Source of the DNA: UBA7239 sp035430165 | GTDB taxonomy: Bacteria > Pseudomonadota > Gammaproteobacteria > Pseudomonadales > UBA7239 | Assembly: GCA_035430165.1 (NCBI GenBank) | Contig: DAOMGE010000012.1 | Location: 1-64,000, forward strand | Direction: 5' to 3' | DNA: 64,000 nt | In this document: one piece after another, positions 44,814 through 53,602 of the stretch | Numbering within the stretch: position 1 is the first letter of the stretch | How the letters are laid out: each line of letters starts with the position of its first letter | Notes under the pieces: model-generated | Told to the model about the DNA's origin: nothing | Database searches by the model: none | What the model saw: the letters and a program-made list of their open reading frames with translations, nothing else | Made by a program: the position numbers and the translations under genes

Positions 44814-46940
44814 TCACTGGAGGCGTGTTGTCTCGATCACGGAAGAACCCTTGAAGCTGCTGTTGCTGGCAGCGGGCAATACGCGTTCGCTGTTTATGGC
44901 GGCATTGAAAAAATTGGCATCGATATAATCCGGTACGCCATCGTTGTCATCATCGATGTCACAGGTATTTCCTGTGCCATCACTTTCAAAATCCAGCTGG
45001 TCTGCATTGGCGACAACAGGGCAATTATCGCTGCCGTTATCAATGCCGTCGCCATCACTGTCGGTGAGTGTACCGGCAGCAATTTTCTGGATGGTGAACG
45101 CATCCTGCACGACACCATTCTGGTCAATAAAACGTGCAGACAACAAGCGGTTGTTGATGTCGATAACCATGGAGCCCAGCCGGTTGAAGGATTGGTACAT
45201 GGCGGGATGATCCAGTGTGCCGCCACTCGCTTCTGCGGCGGTGCCAACGACGGCATAAACGGTTCCATCCTGTGCGGCCGCCGGAAAATACTTGGTATAA
45301 ATTACTGCGCCGGTGCTGGCATTTCCACTGCCGGTGTCGAGTGCGAACAATGCATCGCTGTAAGTGCTGGAATTGCCGTAATGACCATGGATAAATTTCG
45401 AACGTTCATAATTATGACTATGACCGCACAAGACGAGATCTACGCCGTATTGTTCAAGTATAGGCAAGATGTTTTCACGCATTTCTATCAATTCGATTTC
45501 ATCGTCCGAATCATGGGATCCCTTTGAATAGGGAGGGTGGTGCCAGTAAGCGATGGTCCAGTCCGAGGTGTTGGCGGCCAGGTCGGCTTGTAGCCATTGT
45601 GCCATGGCGCCAGCCGGTTTCCTGTTTACATCGTAAGCGTCCAGCACAATGAAATGGATGTTGCCATAGTTGTAGGAGTAATACGCTTCCGTGCCAGACG
45701 CAACGCCGCCTGCCTCACCATTTTTGGGCAGCGTGAAAATGCTGTAGTACACGCCGGTTTGTGTCGGCGTGTTGACACTGGCGCCGTCATGATTGCCGAG
45801 CGACGGCCACACAACAGTCTGGTGTAAAAGAGTCTGGTAAATGTTGAAAAATGCATCCTGGTATTGCTGGTCAGTGCCATTCCCATAGGCGTTGTCGCCA
45901 AGTAGTAACCAGAGATCAGTGTAGGTGCTGCCGTTGTAGTCGAGATAAGCCTGATAAACATCGCGTTGGTTCTGGTTGTTGCGGCCAGAATCACCAATTA
46001 CCCAGATACGCGTTGAAGGGTGTGTGCCGGTTGCCGGTTGTGTTTTGAAGAAATGATCTGTGCCTGAACTGGTGACACCGCCACTGGAACCGATATCGTA
46101 ATAGTAGCGTGTTGCCGGTGTCAGGCCAGTAAGCTGGACTTCATGGTAATAGGTTTGTGTATTGTCATTGACGGTTGTATCCAGTGTGCCTGCACTGGTA
46201 CCAAAATGCACAATGCTGTCAGTCTTGCTGGTAGTACCCCAGCGAATCACTGCCGAAGTCGGTGTAACCATCTGCAGGTAAGGCCCGCGCGCAAAAATCC
46301 CCGGTTGCTCGGGTGGATAGTTTCCATTCAGTGCAAGCGCAAAAAGCGCGTCGGGACTGCTGTTGCCTGACTGGTGCAATTCGACAGCAATGGTATTGAT
46401 GCCAGTGTGCAATACACCCGGGACAACCGAGCCTGATACCACCGTTTCGAACAGTGAGCCTGCAATAACCTCGCTACTGGCGGGGGTTGCATAAGTAATG
46501 TTGCCTGCCGGCATGTTATTCCTGAAGACTTCAGTGCCGTTGATGTAGACGATAACGCCATCGTCACTGATGACGTGTAAGCCAAGGTCTACATAAAGTG
46601 CCGGATCATTTACGGTGAAGCTGCTACGGAAATAGCTGGTAATTGCATTGCCTACCGCTGCCCCGGTATTGATCACGGTCGCTTCGCTGCCGTAGTTGTA
46701 TCCGAGCGGATCGACGCCGGTGTTCCAGAGACTGTCGTCAAAAACTTCTGCTTGCCATGCGGTGCCCTGGTCACTGCCGTCATCGATGTATTGCCAGCTG
46801 GTGGCGAATGGCACAACCAATGCGTCAGTGGCATGGACGATGCCGGGTTGTGTGATCATGGGTATCGATAGCAGTAACCATAAAGGGAAGCGCAGCTGCA
46901 TGGCGATTTTACTGAACATGTGTGTTGGCTCGTGATTCAT
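44814..46940 (-). CDS. Secreted purple-acid-phosphatase-like metallophosphoesterase (copy 1)
   Basis: A 708-residue exported protein. A signal peptide (about 1-37, ending IVHA) is followed by a beta-sandwich domain (about 45-205) and a fibronectin-III-like purple acid phosphatase N-domain (RGPYLQMVTPTSAVIRWGTT). The metallophosphoesterase domain (about 310-600) shows VIGDSGR, LLGDNAYG, LGNHDGA, YWHHPPYS and LCGHSHNYERS. The C-terminus has calcium-binding thrombospondin type 3 repeats (DSDGDGIDNGSDNC, DIDDDNDGVPDYID). Starts at 46919 and 46901 are also possible. Its last ~113 codons are nearly identical to those of copy 2. Confidence 0.9.
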   Translation of the reverse strand: MNHEPTHMFSKIAMQLRFPLWLLLSIPMITQPGIVHATDALVVPFATSWQYIDDGSDQGTAWQAEVFDDSLWNTGVDPLGYNYGSEATVINTGAAVGNAITSYFRSSFTVNDPALYVDLGLHVISDDGVIVYINGTEVFRNNMPAGNITYATPASSEVIAGSLFETVVSGSVVPGVLHTGINTIAVELHQSGNSSPDALFALALNGNYPPEQPGIFARGPYLQMVTPTSAVIRWGTTSKTDSIVHFGTSAGTLDTTVNDNTQTYYHEVQLTGLTPATRYYYDIGSSGGVTSSGTDHFFKTQPATGTHPSTRIWVIGDSGRNNQNQRDVYQAYLDYNGSTYTDLWLLLGDNAYGNGTDQQYQDAFFNIYQTLLHQTVVWPSLGNHDGASVNTPTQTGVYYSIFTLPKNGEAGGVASGTEAYYSYNYGNIHFIVLDAYDVNRKPAGAMAQWLQADLAANTSDWTIAYWHHPPYSKGSHDSDDEIELIEMRENILPILEQYGVDLVLCGHSHNYERSKFIHGHYGNSSTYSDALFALDTGSGNASTGAVIYTKYFPAAAQDGTVYAVVGTAAEASGGTLDHPAMYQSFNRLGSMVIDINNRLLSARFIDQNGVVQDAFTIQKIAAGTLTDSDGDGIDNGSDNCPVVANADQLDFESDGTGNTCDIDDDNDGVPDYIDANFFNAAINSERVLPAASNSSFKGSSVIETTRLQ
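44842..45178. repeat. 337-bp near-identical direct repeat, copy A
   Basis: The 3' end of the first phosphatase-like gene matches 46979-47315 with only about three or four mismatches (for example A/G near 44847 and G/C near 44919). The offset is 2137 bases. The rest of the two genes is much less similar, so this segment looks recently homogenised. Confidence 0.93.
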
Positions 46941-46950
46941 GTCTGGTCGT

Positions 46951-49038
46951 CTATTTTATTGCTGTGGATTCGGTGACAGAAGAGCCCTTGAAGCTGCTGT
47001 TGCTGGCAGCGGGCAATACGCGTTCGCTGTTTATGGCCGCATTGAAAAAATTGGCATCGATATAATCCGGTACGCCATCGTTGTCATCATCGATGTCACA
47101 GGTATTTCCTGTGCCATCACTTTCAAAATCCAGCTGGTCTGCATTGGCGACAACAGGGCAATTATCGCTGCCGTTATCAATGCCGTCGCCATCACTGTCG
47201 GTGAGTGTACCGGCAGCAATTTTCTGGATGGTGAACGCATCCTGCACGACACCATTCTGGTCAATAAAACGTGCAGACAACAAGCGGTTGTTGATGTCGA
47301 TAACCATGGAGCCGAGTTTGTTGAATGAGCGGTACATGGCGGGATACCCCAGCGTCTCGCTACCTGTATAGGAAGAAGTTCCTGCAACGGCATACACCGT
47401 GCCGCCCTGTGCAACCGATGGCAGCGCTTTGCTGTAGGCAGTCGCGCCGACGGTAACATCACCACTGCCGGTATCGAGTGCAAACAACGCGTCACTGTAG
47501 GTGGAGGAATTGCCGTAATGTCCCTGGATAAATTTGGAGCGCTCGTAATTGTGGCTGTGGCCGCACATCACCAGATCCACACCGTGTTGTTCGAGAATTG
47601 GCAAAATATTCTGGCGCATTTCGATCAATTCGATTTCATTGTCTGATTTGTGCGAGCCACTGGAATAGGGCGGATGGTGCCAGTAGGCGATCACCCAGTC
47701 GGCTGTGTTGGCAGCGAGATCTGTTTCCAGCCATTGCGCCATCGGGCCTGTCACGGCGCGATCGACATCAAAGGAATCCAGCACCACAAAATGGATATTG
47801 CCGTAGTTGTACGAGTAATACGCTTCCGTACCAGACGCAACACCGCCTGCCTCGGCATTTTTCGGCAGTGAGAAAATGTCGTAGTACGGACCGGTTTGTG
47901 CGGGCGTGTTCACGCTGTAACCGTCGTGGTTGCCGAGTGTGGGCCACACCACGGTCTGGTGCATCAATGCCGGATAAATATCAAAAAAGCCAGCCTGGTA
48001 TTCGGCGTCGGTGCCGGAAGAATAGGCGTTGTCGCCCAGCATCAACCACAAATCCGTGTAAGTGCTGCCGACATAATTTTTATAACCCTGGTAGACATCA
48101 CGTTGTTCCTGCGTGCCGCGACCGGAATCACCGATTACCCAGATGCGTGTTGCCGGGTGTGTGCCAACGGCCGGCTGCGTTTTGAAAAAATGATCGCTGC
48201 CAGAACTCCACACGGTTGTGCTGCTGCCGACGTTATAAAAATAAGTTGTTGATGGTGTTAAACCGGTTAAATGCACTTCGTGTTCGGTCGTCACCATGCT
48301 GTTGTTCGCCTGATTGGTGAGTGTGCCGCTGCTGAGGCCGAAATTGACACGACTGTTGCTGGCGGTATCCGTGCGCCATTTGATGATGACGGAATCCGGC
48401 GTGAGGATTTGCAGGTAAGGGCCGCGCGGTTCCGGGTGTGGATTACCAAGCACTTGCAAGGCGAAAGAAATATCTGAACTGGTGGCACTCGATTGATGGA
48501 TTTCCACGGCGAGTGTATTGCTGCCGTTGTGCAGTGCGGTGGCCGCTATCGTGGTCGAGAGTACGGTGGTTTCGTCGGCACCTGCAATGGCTGTGCTGGC
48601 AAGCGTGTCGTAATTCACCGTGCCGGCTGGCATGTTGTTGCGATAGGCCTCGGAGCCGTTCAGGTAGATGACAATGCCGTCATCGCGCAGCATGTCCAGC
48701 TCCAGGCTATCGTAAATACTGGCGTCAGTGACGTTGAATGTGTGGCGGAAATAGGTGGTGATGTAGTGCGCCCCTTCCGGGCCGCTGTTGACCACGGTGG
48801 TTTCATCGCCGTCGCCGTAACCCAGTTGGTCTATGCCGCTGAACCACAGGCTGTCATCAAAGCTTTCGGCTTGCCAGGCTGTGCCCTGGTCGCTGCCGTC
48901 GTCAAGGTACTGCCACGCCGTGGCAAACGGTGTCACCAGCACGTCGGCTGCGTGGGCGGCGATGGGCAGGGTGAGCCAGAGACTTGCCAACAACAAACAC
49001 GTTGGCAACCTGCTGTTGAATACGGTGTGAGATGACAT
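46951..49038 (-). CDS. Secreted purple-acid-phosphatase-like metallophosphoesterase (copy 2)
   Basis: A 695-residue paralogue of the downstream gene with the same order: signal peptide (ending IAAHA), beta-sandwich domain, PAP N-domain (RGPYLQILTPDSVIIKW), metallophosphoesterase (VIGDSGR, MLGDNAYS, LGNHDGY, YWHHPPYS, MCGHSHNYERS) and thrombospondin type 3 repeats. The ATG at 49038 follows GAGGGAC; the frame is open to 49128. The two copies are tandem, 10 bases apart, and diverged except for the shared 3' segment. They are probably secreted phosphatases or phosphodiesterases; the substrate is unknown. Confidence 0.9.
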   Translation of the reverse strand: MSSHTVFNSRLPTCLLLASLWLTLPIAAHAADVLVTPFATAWQYLDDGSDQGTAWQAESFDDSLWFSGIDQLGYGDGDETTVVNSGPEGAHYITTYFRHTFNVTDASIYDSLELDMLRDDGIVIYLNGSEAYRNNMPAGTVNYDTLASTAIAGADETTVLSTTIAATALHNGSNTLAVEIHQSSATSSDISFALQVLGNPHPEPRGPYLQILTPDSVIIKWRTDTASNSRVNFGLSSGTLTNQANNSMVTTEHEVHLTGLTPSTTYFYNVGSSTTVWSSGSDHFFKTQPAVGTHPATRIWVIGDSGRGTQEQRDVYQGYKNYVGSTYTDLWLMLGDNAYSSGTDAEYQAGFFDIYPALMHQTVVWPTLGNHDGYSVNTPAQTGPYYDIFSLPKNAEAGGVASGTEAYYSYNYGNIHFVVLDSFDVDRAVTGPMAQWLETDLAANTADWVIAYWHHPPYSSGSHKSDNEIELIEMRQNILPILEQHGVDLVMCGHSHNYERSKFIQGHYGNSSTYSDALFALDTGSGDVTVGATAYSKALPSVAQGGTVYAVAGTSSYTGSETLGYPAMYRSFNKLGSMVIDINNRLLSARFIDQNGVVQDAFTIQKIAAGTLTDSDGDGIDNGSDNCPVVANADQLDFESDGTGNTCDIDDDNDGVPDYIDANFFNAAINSERVLPAASNSSFKGSSVTESTAIK
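46979..47315. repeat. 337-bp near-identical direct repeat, copy B
   Basis: Partner of the repeat at 44842-45178. It encodes the C-terminal thrombospondin type 3 region and the preceding MVIDINNRLLSARFIDQNG stretch. Identity starts at the GSMVID codons and continues to a few codons before the stop. Confidence 0.93.
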
Positions 49039-49112
49039 GTCTTGTCCCTCGCCTGTTGTTATTGAAACGTGCGTTGCTGCCCTGAGTATAGAATCAAAAC
49101 GTGTGGGCGGCT

Positions 49113-50156
49113 CTATTTTTTGTTGCAAAAATTTGCGATAACCATGGCATGGTCACTGACATAAGGTTTGCCGCTGCCCAGATGCTTGTTGTTCAGCTGC
49201 CACGATTGCAAATGCCAGCGGCTGTCGGCGGCACGTGCATGGAAATGCCAGGAAAACAGCAGGTGATCCAGTGCGAGTTGTTCGTCGTCACCGCTGAAGG
49301 TGATGTAATCATTGTGCTTCGGTTCGCATAATTTCTGGTCGGCGGCGAGATCCAGTAAATGGTAAAGCCCCCAGTCAGCGCGACGGCCGCTGCGATTTTT
49401 GCTGCTGCGACGAAAACGCGTATCGCCCTTCAGTACATCCAGTACATTGCCGGGCAAGCGGTCATTGCAATCACCAGCGACAATGACGGCATCAGTGGAT
49501 TGTGCGAGCTGGCGATTCACGAGTAAACGCAACACGGCAGCTTCCGCCAGGCGACGCATGCCTGCCAGTGCACGTCCGATATCCAGCCAATGATCGGCAT
49601 TGGTGCCGTAATAGCTCTCATTATTGGGTGGAATTGGTAAACGAGATTTCAAATGTGTGTTGAAAACGGTGAGCGTGCGTGCATCCGGGCCGCGCAACCG
49701 GAGCTTCAGCACGGGGCGAGAGAATCGATCAATTTCCAGATTCATTTCATAGCGCGTGTCATCACTGCGCCAGTTCAGTTCTGTTGGAAATGCACGTATC
49801 CATTCCTGTTCAATAATCTCCCAATCCGGATGCACGGCACAGGCAACGTGCATGGCATTGCTGTCGTCGTGGCACACCAGCTGGTAATTCGCCAGCGTGT
49901 CATCGGTGATTTGTGCCGTGGTAAAAACATCCTGCAACGCGGTGTGGCTCCACACTTCCTGAAAGCAGAATACGGTGGAGGGATGCGCGCGCAGTTGTTC
50001 AGCAGTCCAGCCGGCTTTGCGTTGGTATTGGCTGGGTGTCCAGGCAAAATCGCCAAACATTACATGCCCTGCCTGTTGCAGGTTACAGAGATTGAAGCTG
50101 CTGATAGCGAAGTGATTGGCAGGTGCGTTCATGCACGGAATTGCCCGGGAAGCCAT
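49113..50156 (-). CDS. Endonuclease/exonuclease/phosphatase (EEP) family protein
   Basis: A 347-residue EEP-fold protein. Motifs are FNLCNLQ at the N-terminus, FCFQEVW (metal-binding Glu), FNTHLKS, VAGDCNDR, and the terminal catalytic SDHAMVIANF. Such proteins cleave phosphodiester bonds in DNA, RNA or phospholipids. No signal peptide is seen, so it is probably cytoplasmic. ATG 50132 (MNAPANHF) is an alternative start. It is divergent from the F420 operon with about 100 bases between starts. Confidence 0.85.
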   Translation of the reverse strand: MASRAIPCMNAPANHFAISSFNLCNLQQAGHVMFGDFAWTPSQYQRKAGWTAEQLRAHPSTVFCFQEVWSHTALQDVFTTAQITDDTLANYQLVCHDDSNAMHVACAVHPDWEIIEQEWIRAFPTELNWRSDDTRYEMNLEIDRFSRPVLKLRLRGPDARTLTVFNTHLKSRLPIPPNNESYYGTNADHWLDIGRALAGMRRLAEAAVLRLLVNRQLAQSTDAVIVAGDCNDRLPGNVLDVLKGDTRFRRSSKNRSGRRADWGLYHLLDLAADQKLCEPKHNDYITFSGDDEQLALDHLLFSWHFHARAADSRWHLQSWQLNNKHLGSGKPYVSDHAMVIANFCNKK

Positions 50157-50255
50157 AAAAGTGACCTGTGTGCCAAGTGGGGAAGCCCACTGGTGACGAC
50201 GAGGGCGGCGCCGTTATGATGCATGGCAGATACATTCCATCCTGAGGGTACGAAC

Positions 50256-50927
50256 ATGAGCGACAGCAAGCCGGTAATAGCAGTGATTGGTGGCACGGGT
50301 GATCTGGGCACGGGACTTGTCTTTCGCTGGTGTCGCGCAGGCTATCACGTGGTGATTGGCTCGCGCAAAGCCGAAAGTGCGGTTGAAGCGGCTGCGGCCA
50401 TGCAAGCGCGCGTACCGGCTGCGCAGGTGGAAGGGATGGAGAACAGTGCGGCAGCGGCAAAAGCTGACATCGTCTGTATGACGGTACCTTTCTCGCATCA
50501 GCAGGACACGCTCGCCGTTATTCGCGATGCGGTGCAAGGCAAGATTTTTATCGACGTCACGGTTTCATTGAAGCCGCCGAAAGTTGGCACCGTGCAACTG
50601 CCGGCAGAAGGTTCGGCCGGTGTGATTGCGCAACAAACACTGGGTGAAAATGTGCGTGTGGTGTCTGCGTTCCAGAATATCGCGGCGGCGCATCTGAACG
50701 ATACGCACGAGATCCATTGCGATGTGCTGGTAACGGGCGATGATGTTGAAGCGCGCGATGTGGTGGTGCAACTGGCGCAAGCGGCGGGCATGAAAGCCTG
50801 GCATGCGGGTCCGATTGCCAATTCGGCGGCAACGGAAGCACTGACCTCGGTGCTGATCACATTGAACAAGCGTTACAAGATTGCAGGCGGTGCAGGCATC
50901 CAGATTACCGGTACGCCTGGCGTCTGA
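50256..50927 (+). CDS. npdG: F420H2:NADP oxidoreductase-like protein
   Basis: A 223-residue Rossmann protein starting with the dinucleotide-binding VIAVIGGTGDLGTGLVFRW. Further family marks are VIGSRKAESAVEAA, VCMTVPFSHQQDTL and VVSAFQNIAAAHL. In archaea and actinobacteria this family moves hydride between NADP(H) and F420. The ATG at 50256 follows GAGGG; the frame opens 33 bases earlier. The stop overlaps the cofE start, so npdG, cofE and cofD are one operon, which strongly supports the F420 reading. Confidence 0.9.
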   Translation: MSDSKPVIAVIGGTGDLGTGLVFRWCRAGYHVVIGSRKAESAVEAAAAMQARVPAAQVEGMENSAAAAKADIVCMTVPFSHQQDTLAVIRDAVQGKIFIDVTVSLKPPKVGTVQLPAEGSAGVIAQQTLGENVRVVSAFQNIAAAHLNDTHEIHCDVLVTGDDVEARDVVVQLAQAAGMKAWHAGPIANSAATEALTSVLITLNKRYKIAGGAGIQITGTPGV

Positions 50928-51691
50928 TGAACGGCTTGCAATTATTTGCCCTGAAAAATTTCCCGCTGGTGCAACCCGGCGATGACCTGGCTGCGCTAGT
51001 CAGTCAGTCACTCGCCGACAATCAGTTGACGTTGCAAGATGGTGACATTGTCGTGCTTGCACAGAAAGTGGTGTCGAAAGCCGAGAATCGTTATCGCGAA
51101 TTAAACACCATTACACCTTCGGCTGACGCAGAAAAATATGCCGTGGAAACCGGCAAGGATCCACGTCTTGTCGAGTTGGTGTTGCAGGAATCGAATCGCG
51201 TGCTTCGTCACCGCTTTGGTTCGATTGTGGTCGAGCACAAACTCGGTTTTGTGCATGCCAATGCGGGTATCGACCAATCCAATTTGCCAGGAAATATAGC
51301 GTCGGATATCGCGTTGCTGTTGCCGGAAAATCCCGATGCCAGCGCAGCGTCTTTGCGTGAAAGTCTGCAAAAACAGTATGCAGTGAAGATAGGGGTGGTC
51401 ATCAACGACAGCTTTGGTCGCGCGTGGCGACTTGGCACGTGTGGCATCTCTATTGGTGTCGCCGGTTTTGATCCGCTGCTGGATTTGCGCGGTGCGCCAG
51501 ATCTGTTTGGTCGCAAACTGGAAATCACGCAGGTTGGTATTGGCGATGAAATTGCTGCAGCGGCATCGTTGCTGATGGGGCAGGCCGGTGAAGGCGTGCC
51601 GGTTGTTGTGCTGCGTGGCTTGTCGCTGCCGGACGTGCCGGGAACTGTGAAAACCTTGTTGCGAAATCCACACGAAGATATGTTTCGGTGA
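50927..51691 (+). CDS. cofE: Coenzyme F420-0:L-glutamate ligase CofE
   Basis: CofE adds L-glutamate residues to F420-0 using GTP. The 254-residue protein has the family blocks DGDIVVLAQKVVSKAENR (about 38-55), HANAGIDQSNLPG (about 105-117) and VINDSFGRAWRLGTCGISIG (about 156-175), with GFDPLLDLRG after. It corresponds to the stand-alone CofE, or the N-terminal half of FbiB, without the FMN C-terminal domain. It overlaps npdG by 1 base and cofD by 4 bases. Confidence 0.95.
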   Translation: MNGLQLFALKNFPLVQPGDDLAALVSQSLADNQLTLQDGDIVVLAQKVVSKAENRYRELNTITPSADAEKYAVETGKDPRLVELVLQESNRVLRHRFGSIVVEHKLGFVHANAGIDQSNLPGNIASDIALLLPENPDASAASLRESLQKQYAVKIGVVINDSFGRAWRLGTCGISIGVAGFDPLLDLRGAPDLFGRKLEITQVGIGDEIAAAASLLMGQAGEGVPVVVLRGLSLPDVPGTVKTLLRNPHEDMFR

Positions 51692-52650
51692 CGATGGACG
51701 ATCTTGTGTTTGATGGAAACGTATTGGCACTGTGTGGTGGTGTCGGTGGTGCCAAACTGGCGTGGGGTTTGGCGCAGGTTTTATCGCCTGAACAACTGAC
51801 GGTTGTGGTTAACACGGGTGATGATTTCGCGCATCTCGGTTTTCATGTTTCGCCGGATCTCGACACGGTGATGTACACGCTGGCCGGCATCAACAATCGC
51901 GAATCGGGTTGGGGTCTCGCTGGCGAAACCTGGTCATTTATGCATGCATTGGAAACGCTGGGTGGTGAAACCTGGTTTCGTCTGGGCGATCGCGATCTCG
52001 CTACACATGTTTCTCGTACGCAACAACTGGTACATGGCAAAACCTTGAGTGAGGTGACGCTGCAGTTGTGCGCGCACCATGGAATCCAGCAGCGTGTGTT
52101 GCCCATGAGTGACGATGCGGTGCGAACATTTGTCGATACCGATCAGGGTGAGCTGCCGTTCCAGTATTATTTCGTGCGTGAGCAATGCAGGCCCAGGGTG
52201 AGCCGTGTGCGCTTTGAAGGTGCCGGGAAGGCGCGAATGTCACCGGCGGTCACGGCGGCTTTGTCCGATCCGCATCTGCGCGCAGTCATCATCTGTCCGT
52301 CGAATCCCTTGCTCAGTATCGCGCCGATACTGGCCGTGCCGGGTATGCGTGAAGCCTTGCTGGCCACTACTGCCCGTGTCATTGCTGTGTCGCCGCTGGT
52401 GGGTGGACAGGCGATCAAGGGGCCTACAGCAAAAATGATGCAGGACATGGCTATCCCGACCACTTCCGGCAGCATTGCGGATTTTTATGCAGGCTTGCTG
52501 GATGGCATGGTGGTGGACAGTGTTGATGCCGGTGATGCGGAAACCCTGCGTATCAGTGGGCTTGATGTACTGGTGTGCCAGACCTGGATGAAATCGGATG
52601 AGGACAAACAGGCACTGGCACGGCGCTTGCTCGATTGGCGGGTGGACTGA
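51688..52650 (+). CDS. cofD: 2-phospho-L-lactate (or related) transferase CofD
   Basis: CofD/FbiA joins the activated 2- or 3-carbon phospho-acid moiety to Fo, giving F420-0 or its dehydro/3PG form. The 320-residue protein has the N-terminal CGGVGGAKLAWGLAQ (about 16-30), VVNTGDDFAHLGFHVSPDLD (about 36-55) and PSNPLLSIAPIL (about 196-207). The GTG at 51688 overlaps cofE (GTGA); an ATG at 51694 is possible. CofC and the Fo synthase genes are absent here, so the activated donor cannot be told from this locus. Confidence 0.95.
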   Translation: MTMDDLVFDGNVLALCGGVGGAKLAWGLAQVLSPEQLTVVVNTGDDFAHLGFHVSPDLDTVMYTLAGINNRESGWGLAGETWSFMHALETLGGETWFRLGDRDLATHVSRTQQLVHGKTLSEVTLQLCAHHGIQQRVLPMSDDAVRTFVDTDQGELPFQYYFVREQCRPRVSRVRFEGAGKARMSPAVTAALSDPHLRAVIICPSNPLLSIAPILAVPGMREALLATTARVIAVSPLVGGQAIKGPTAKMMQDMAIPTTSGSIADFYAGLLDGMVVDSVDAGDAETLRISGLDVLVCQTWMKSDEDKQALARRLLDWRVD

Positions 52651-52656
52651 TTTACC

Positions 52657-52685
52657 TTGAGCTAAACCCTGTGCGTCATTACCAT
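52657..52685 (+). promoter_or_regulatory. Possible sigma-70 promoter for dapA
   Basis: TTGAGC (52657-52662) and TACCAT (52680-52685) lie 17 bases apart, in the 76-base gap between cofD and dapA. Both match consensus moderately. This would separate the housekeeping dapA-bamC block from the F420 operon. Confidence 0.35.
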
Positions 52686-52726
52686 GTGCAACTTCCATTA
52701 AAGCCGGTTTAAAGGGGTACAGCGTG

Positions 52727-53602
52727 ATGATTACGGGCAGTATGGTGGCCCTTGTGACGCCGATGCACGCAGACGGCAGCTTGGACTGGGCCGCGCTGGA
52801 CGCACTGGTTGAGTGGCATATCGACGAAGGCACCAATGCCATTGTCGCTGTGGGTACCACGGGTGAATCTGCCACGCTCGATTTTGACGAGCATATCGCC
52901 GTTGTGCGCCGGGTGGTTCAACTCGTTCGCGGCCGTATCCCTGTTATTGCCGGTACTGGTGCCAATTCCACTTCTGAAGCTATCGAACTGACGCAAGCGG
53001 CCAGGGATGCGAAAGCTGATGCCTGTCTTCTGGTAACCCCGTATTACAACAAGCCTACGCAAGAAGGTCTGTACCTGCACCACAAGGCGATTGCCGAAGC
53101 CGTGGCTATCCCGCAGATGCTCTACAACGTGCCGGGTCGTACAGCGTGCGATATGTTGCCGGAAACGGCGCTGCGCCTGTCGCACATTCCCAATATCGTT
53201 GCGATCAAGGAAGCCACGGGTAATCTTGAGCGCGCACGCGCTATTATCGAGCGCGCACCGGCCGATTTTTTTGTCTATTCGGGTGATGATGCCACGGCTG
53301 TGGAGCTGATCCTGATGGGTGGCAAGGGTGATATTTCCGTGACGGCCAATGTGGCACCGAAACTGGTGGCCGACATGAATCACCTGGCGTTGGCCGGTAA
53401 AGCTGCCGAGGCTCGCGCCATCAACGAAAAACTGATGCCGGTGCATGACGCCATGTTTGTCGAAGCCAACCCGATCCCGGTGAAATGGGCGCTGGCTGAA
53501 ATGGGCCGGATTCCCCGCGGTATCCGCCTGCCCTTGACCCCTCTGTCCGCCAGTCAGCACGAACGCGTGCGAGACTCCCTGCAAGCAGCTGGCCTGCTCT
53601 GA
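52727..53602 (+). CDS. dapA: 4-hydroxy-tetrahydrodipicolinate synthase DapA
   Basis: DapA condenses pyruvate and aspartate semialdehyde at the branch to lysine and diaminopimelate. The protein (291 residues from ATG 52727; a GTG is one codon earlier) has GTTGESATL (about 43-51), the VTPYYNKPTQEGLYLH block with catalytic Tyr, and the Schiff-base Lys in VAIKEATGNL (about 158-167). AAAGGGG lies 9 bases before the ATG. It is followed directly by bamC, the standard order. Confidence 0.97.
   Translation: MITGSMVALVTPMHADGSLDWAALDALVEWHIDEGTNAIVAVGTTGESATLDFDEHIAVVRRVVQLVRGRIPVIAGTGANSTSEAIELTQAARDAKADACLLVTPYYNKPTQEGLYLHHKAIAEAVAIPQMLYNVPGRTACDMLPETALRLSHIPNIVAIKEATGNLERARAIIERAPADFFVYSGDDATAVELILMGGKGDISVTANVAPKLVADMNHLALAGKAAEARAINEKLMPVHDAMFVEANPIPVKWALAEMGRIPRGIRLPLTPLSASQHERVRDSLQAAGLL

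Noticed and set aside
44781..45527. 248-codon rightward open frame across the first phosphatase-like gene
   Set aside because: It is antisense to clear phosphatase and thrombospondin type 3 coding sequence; a matching frame at the other repeat copy follows only from the duplicated DNA.
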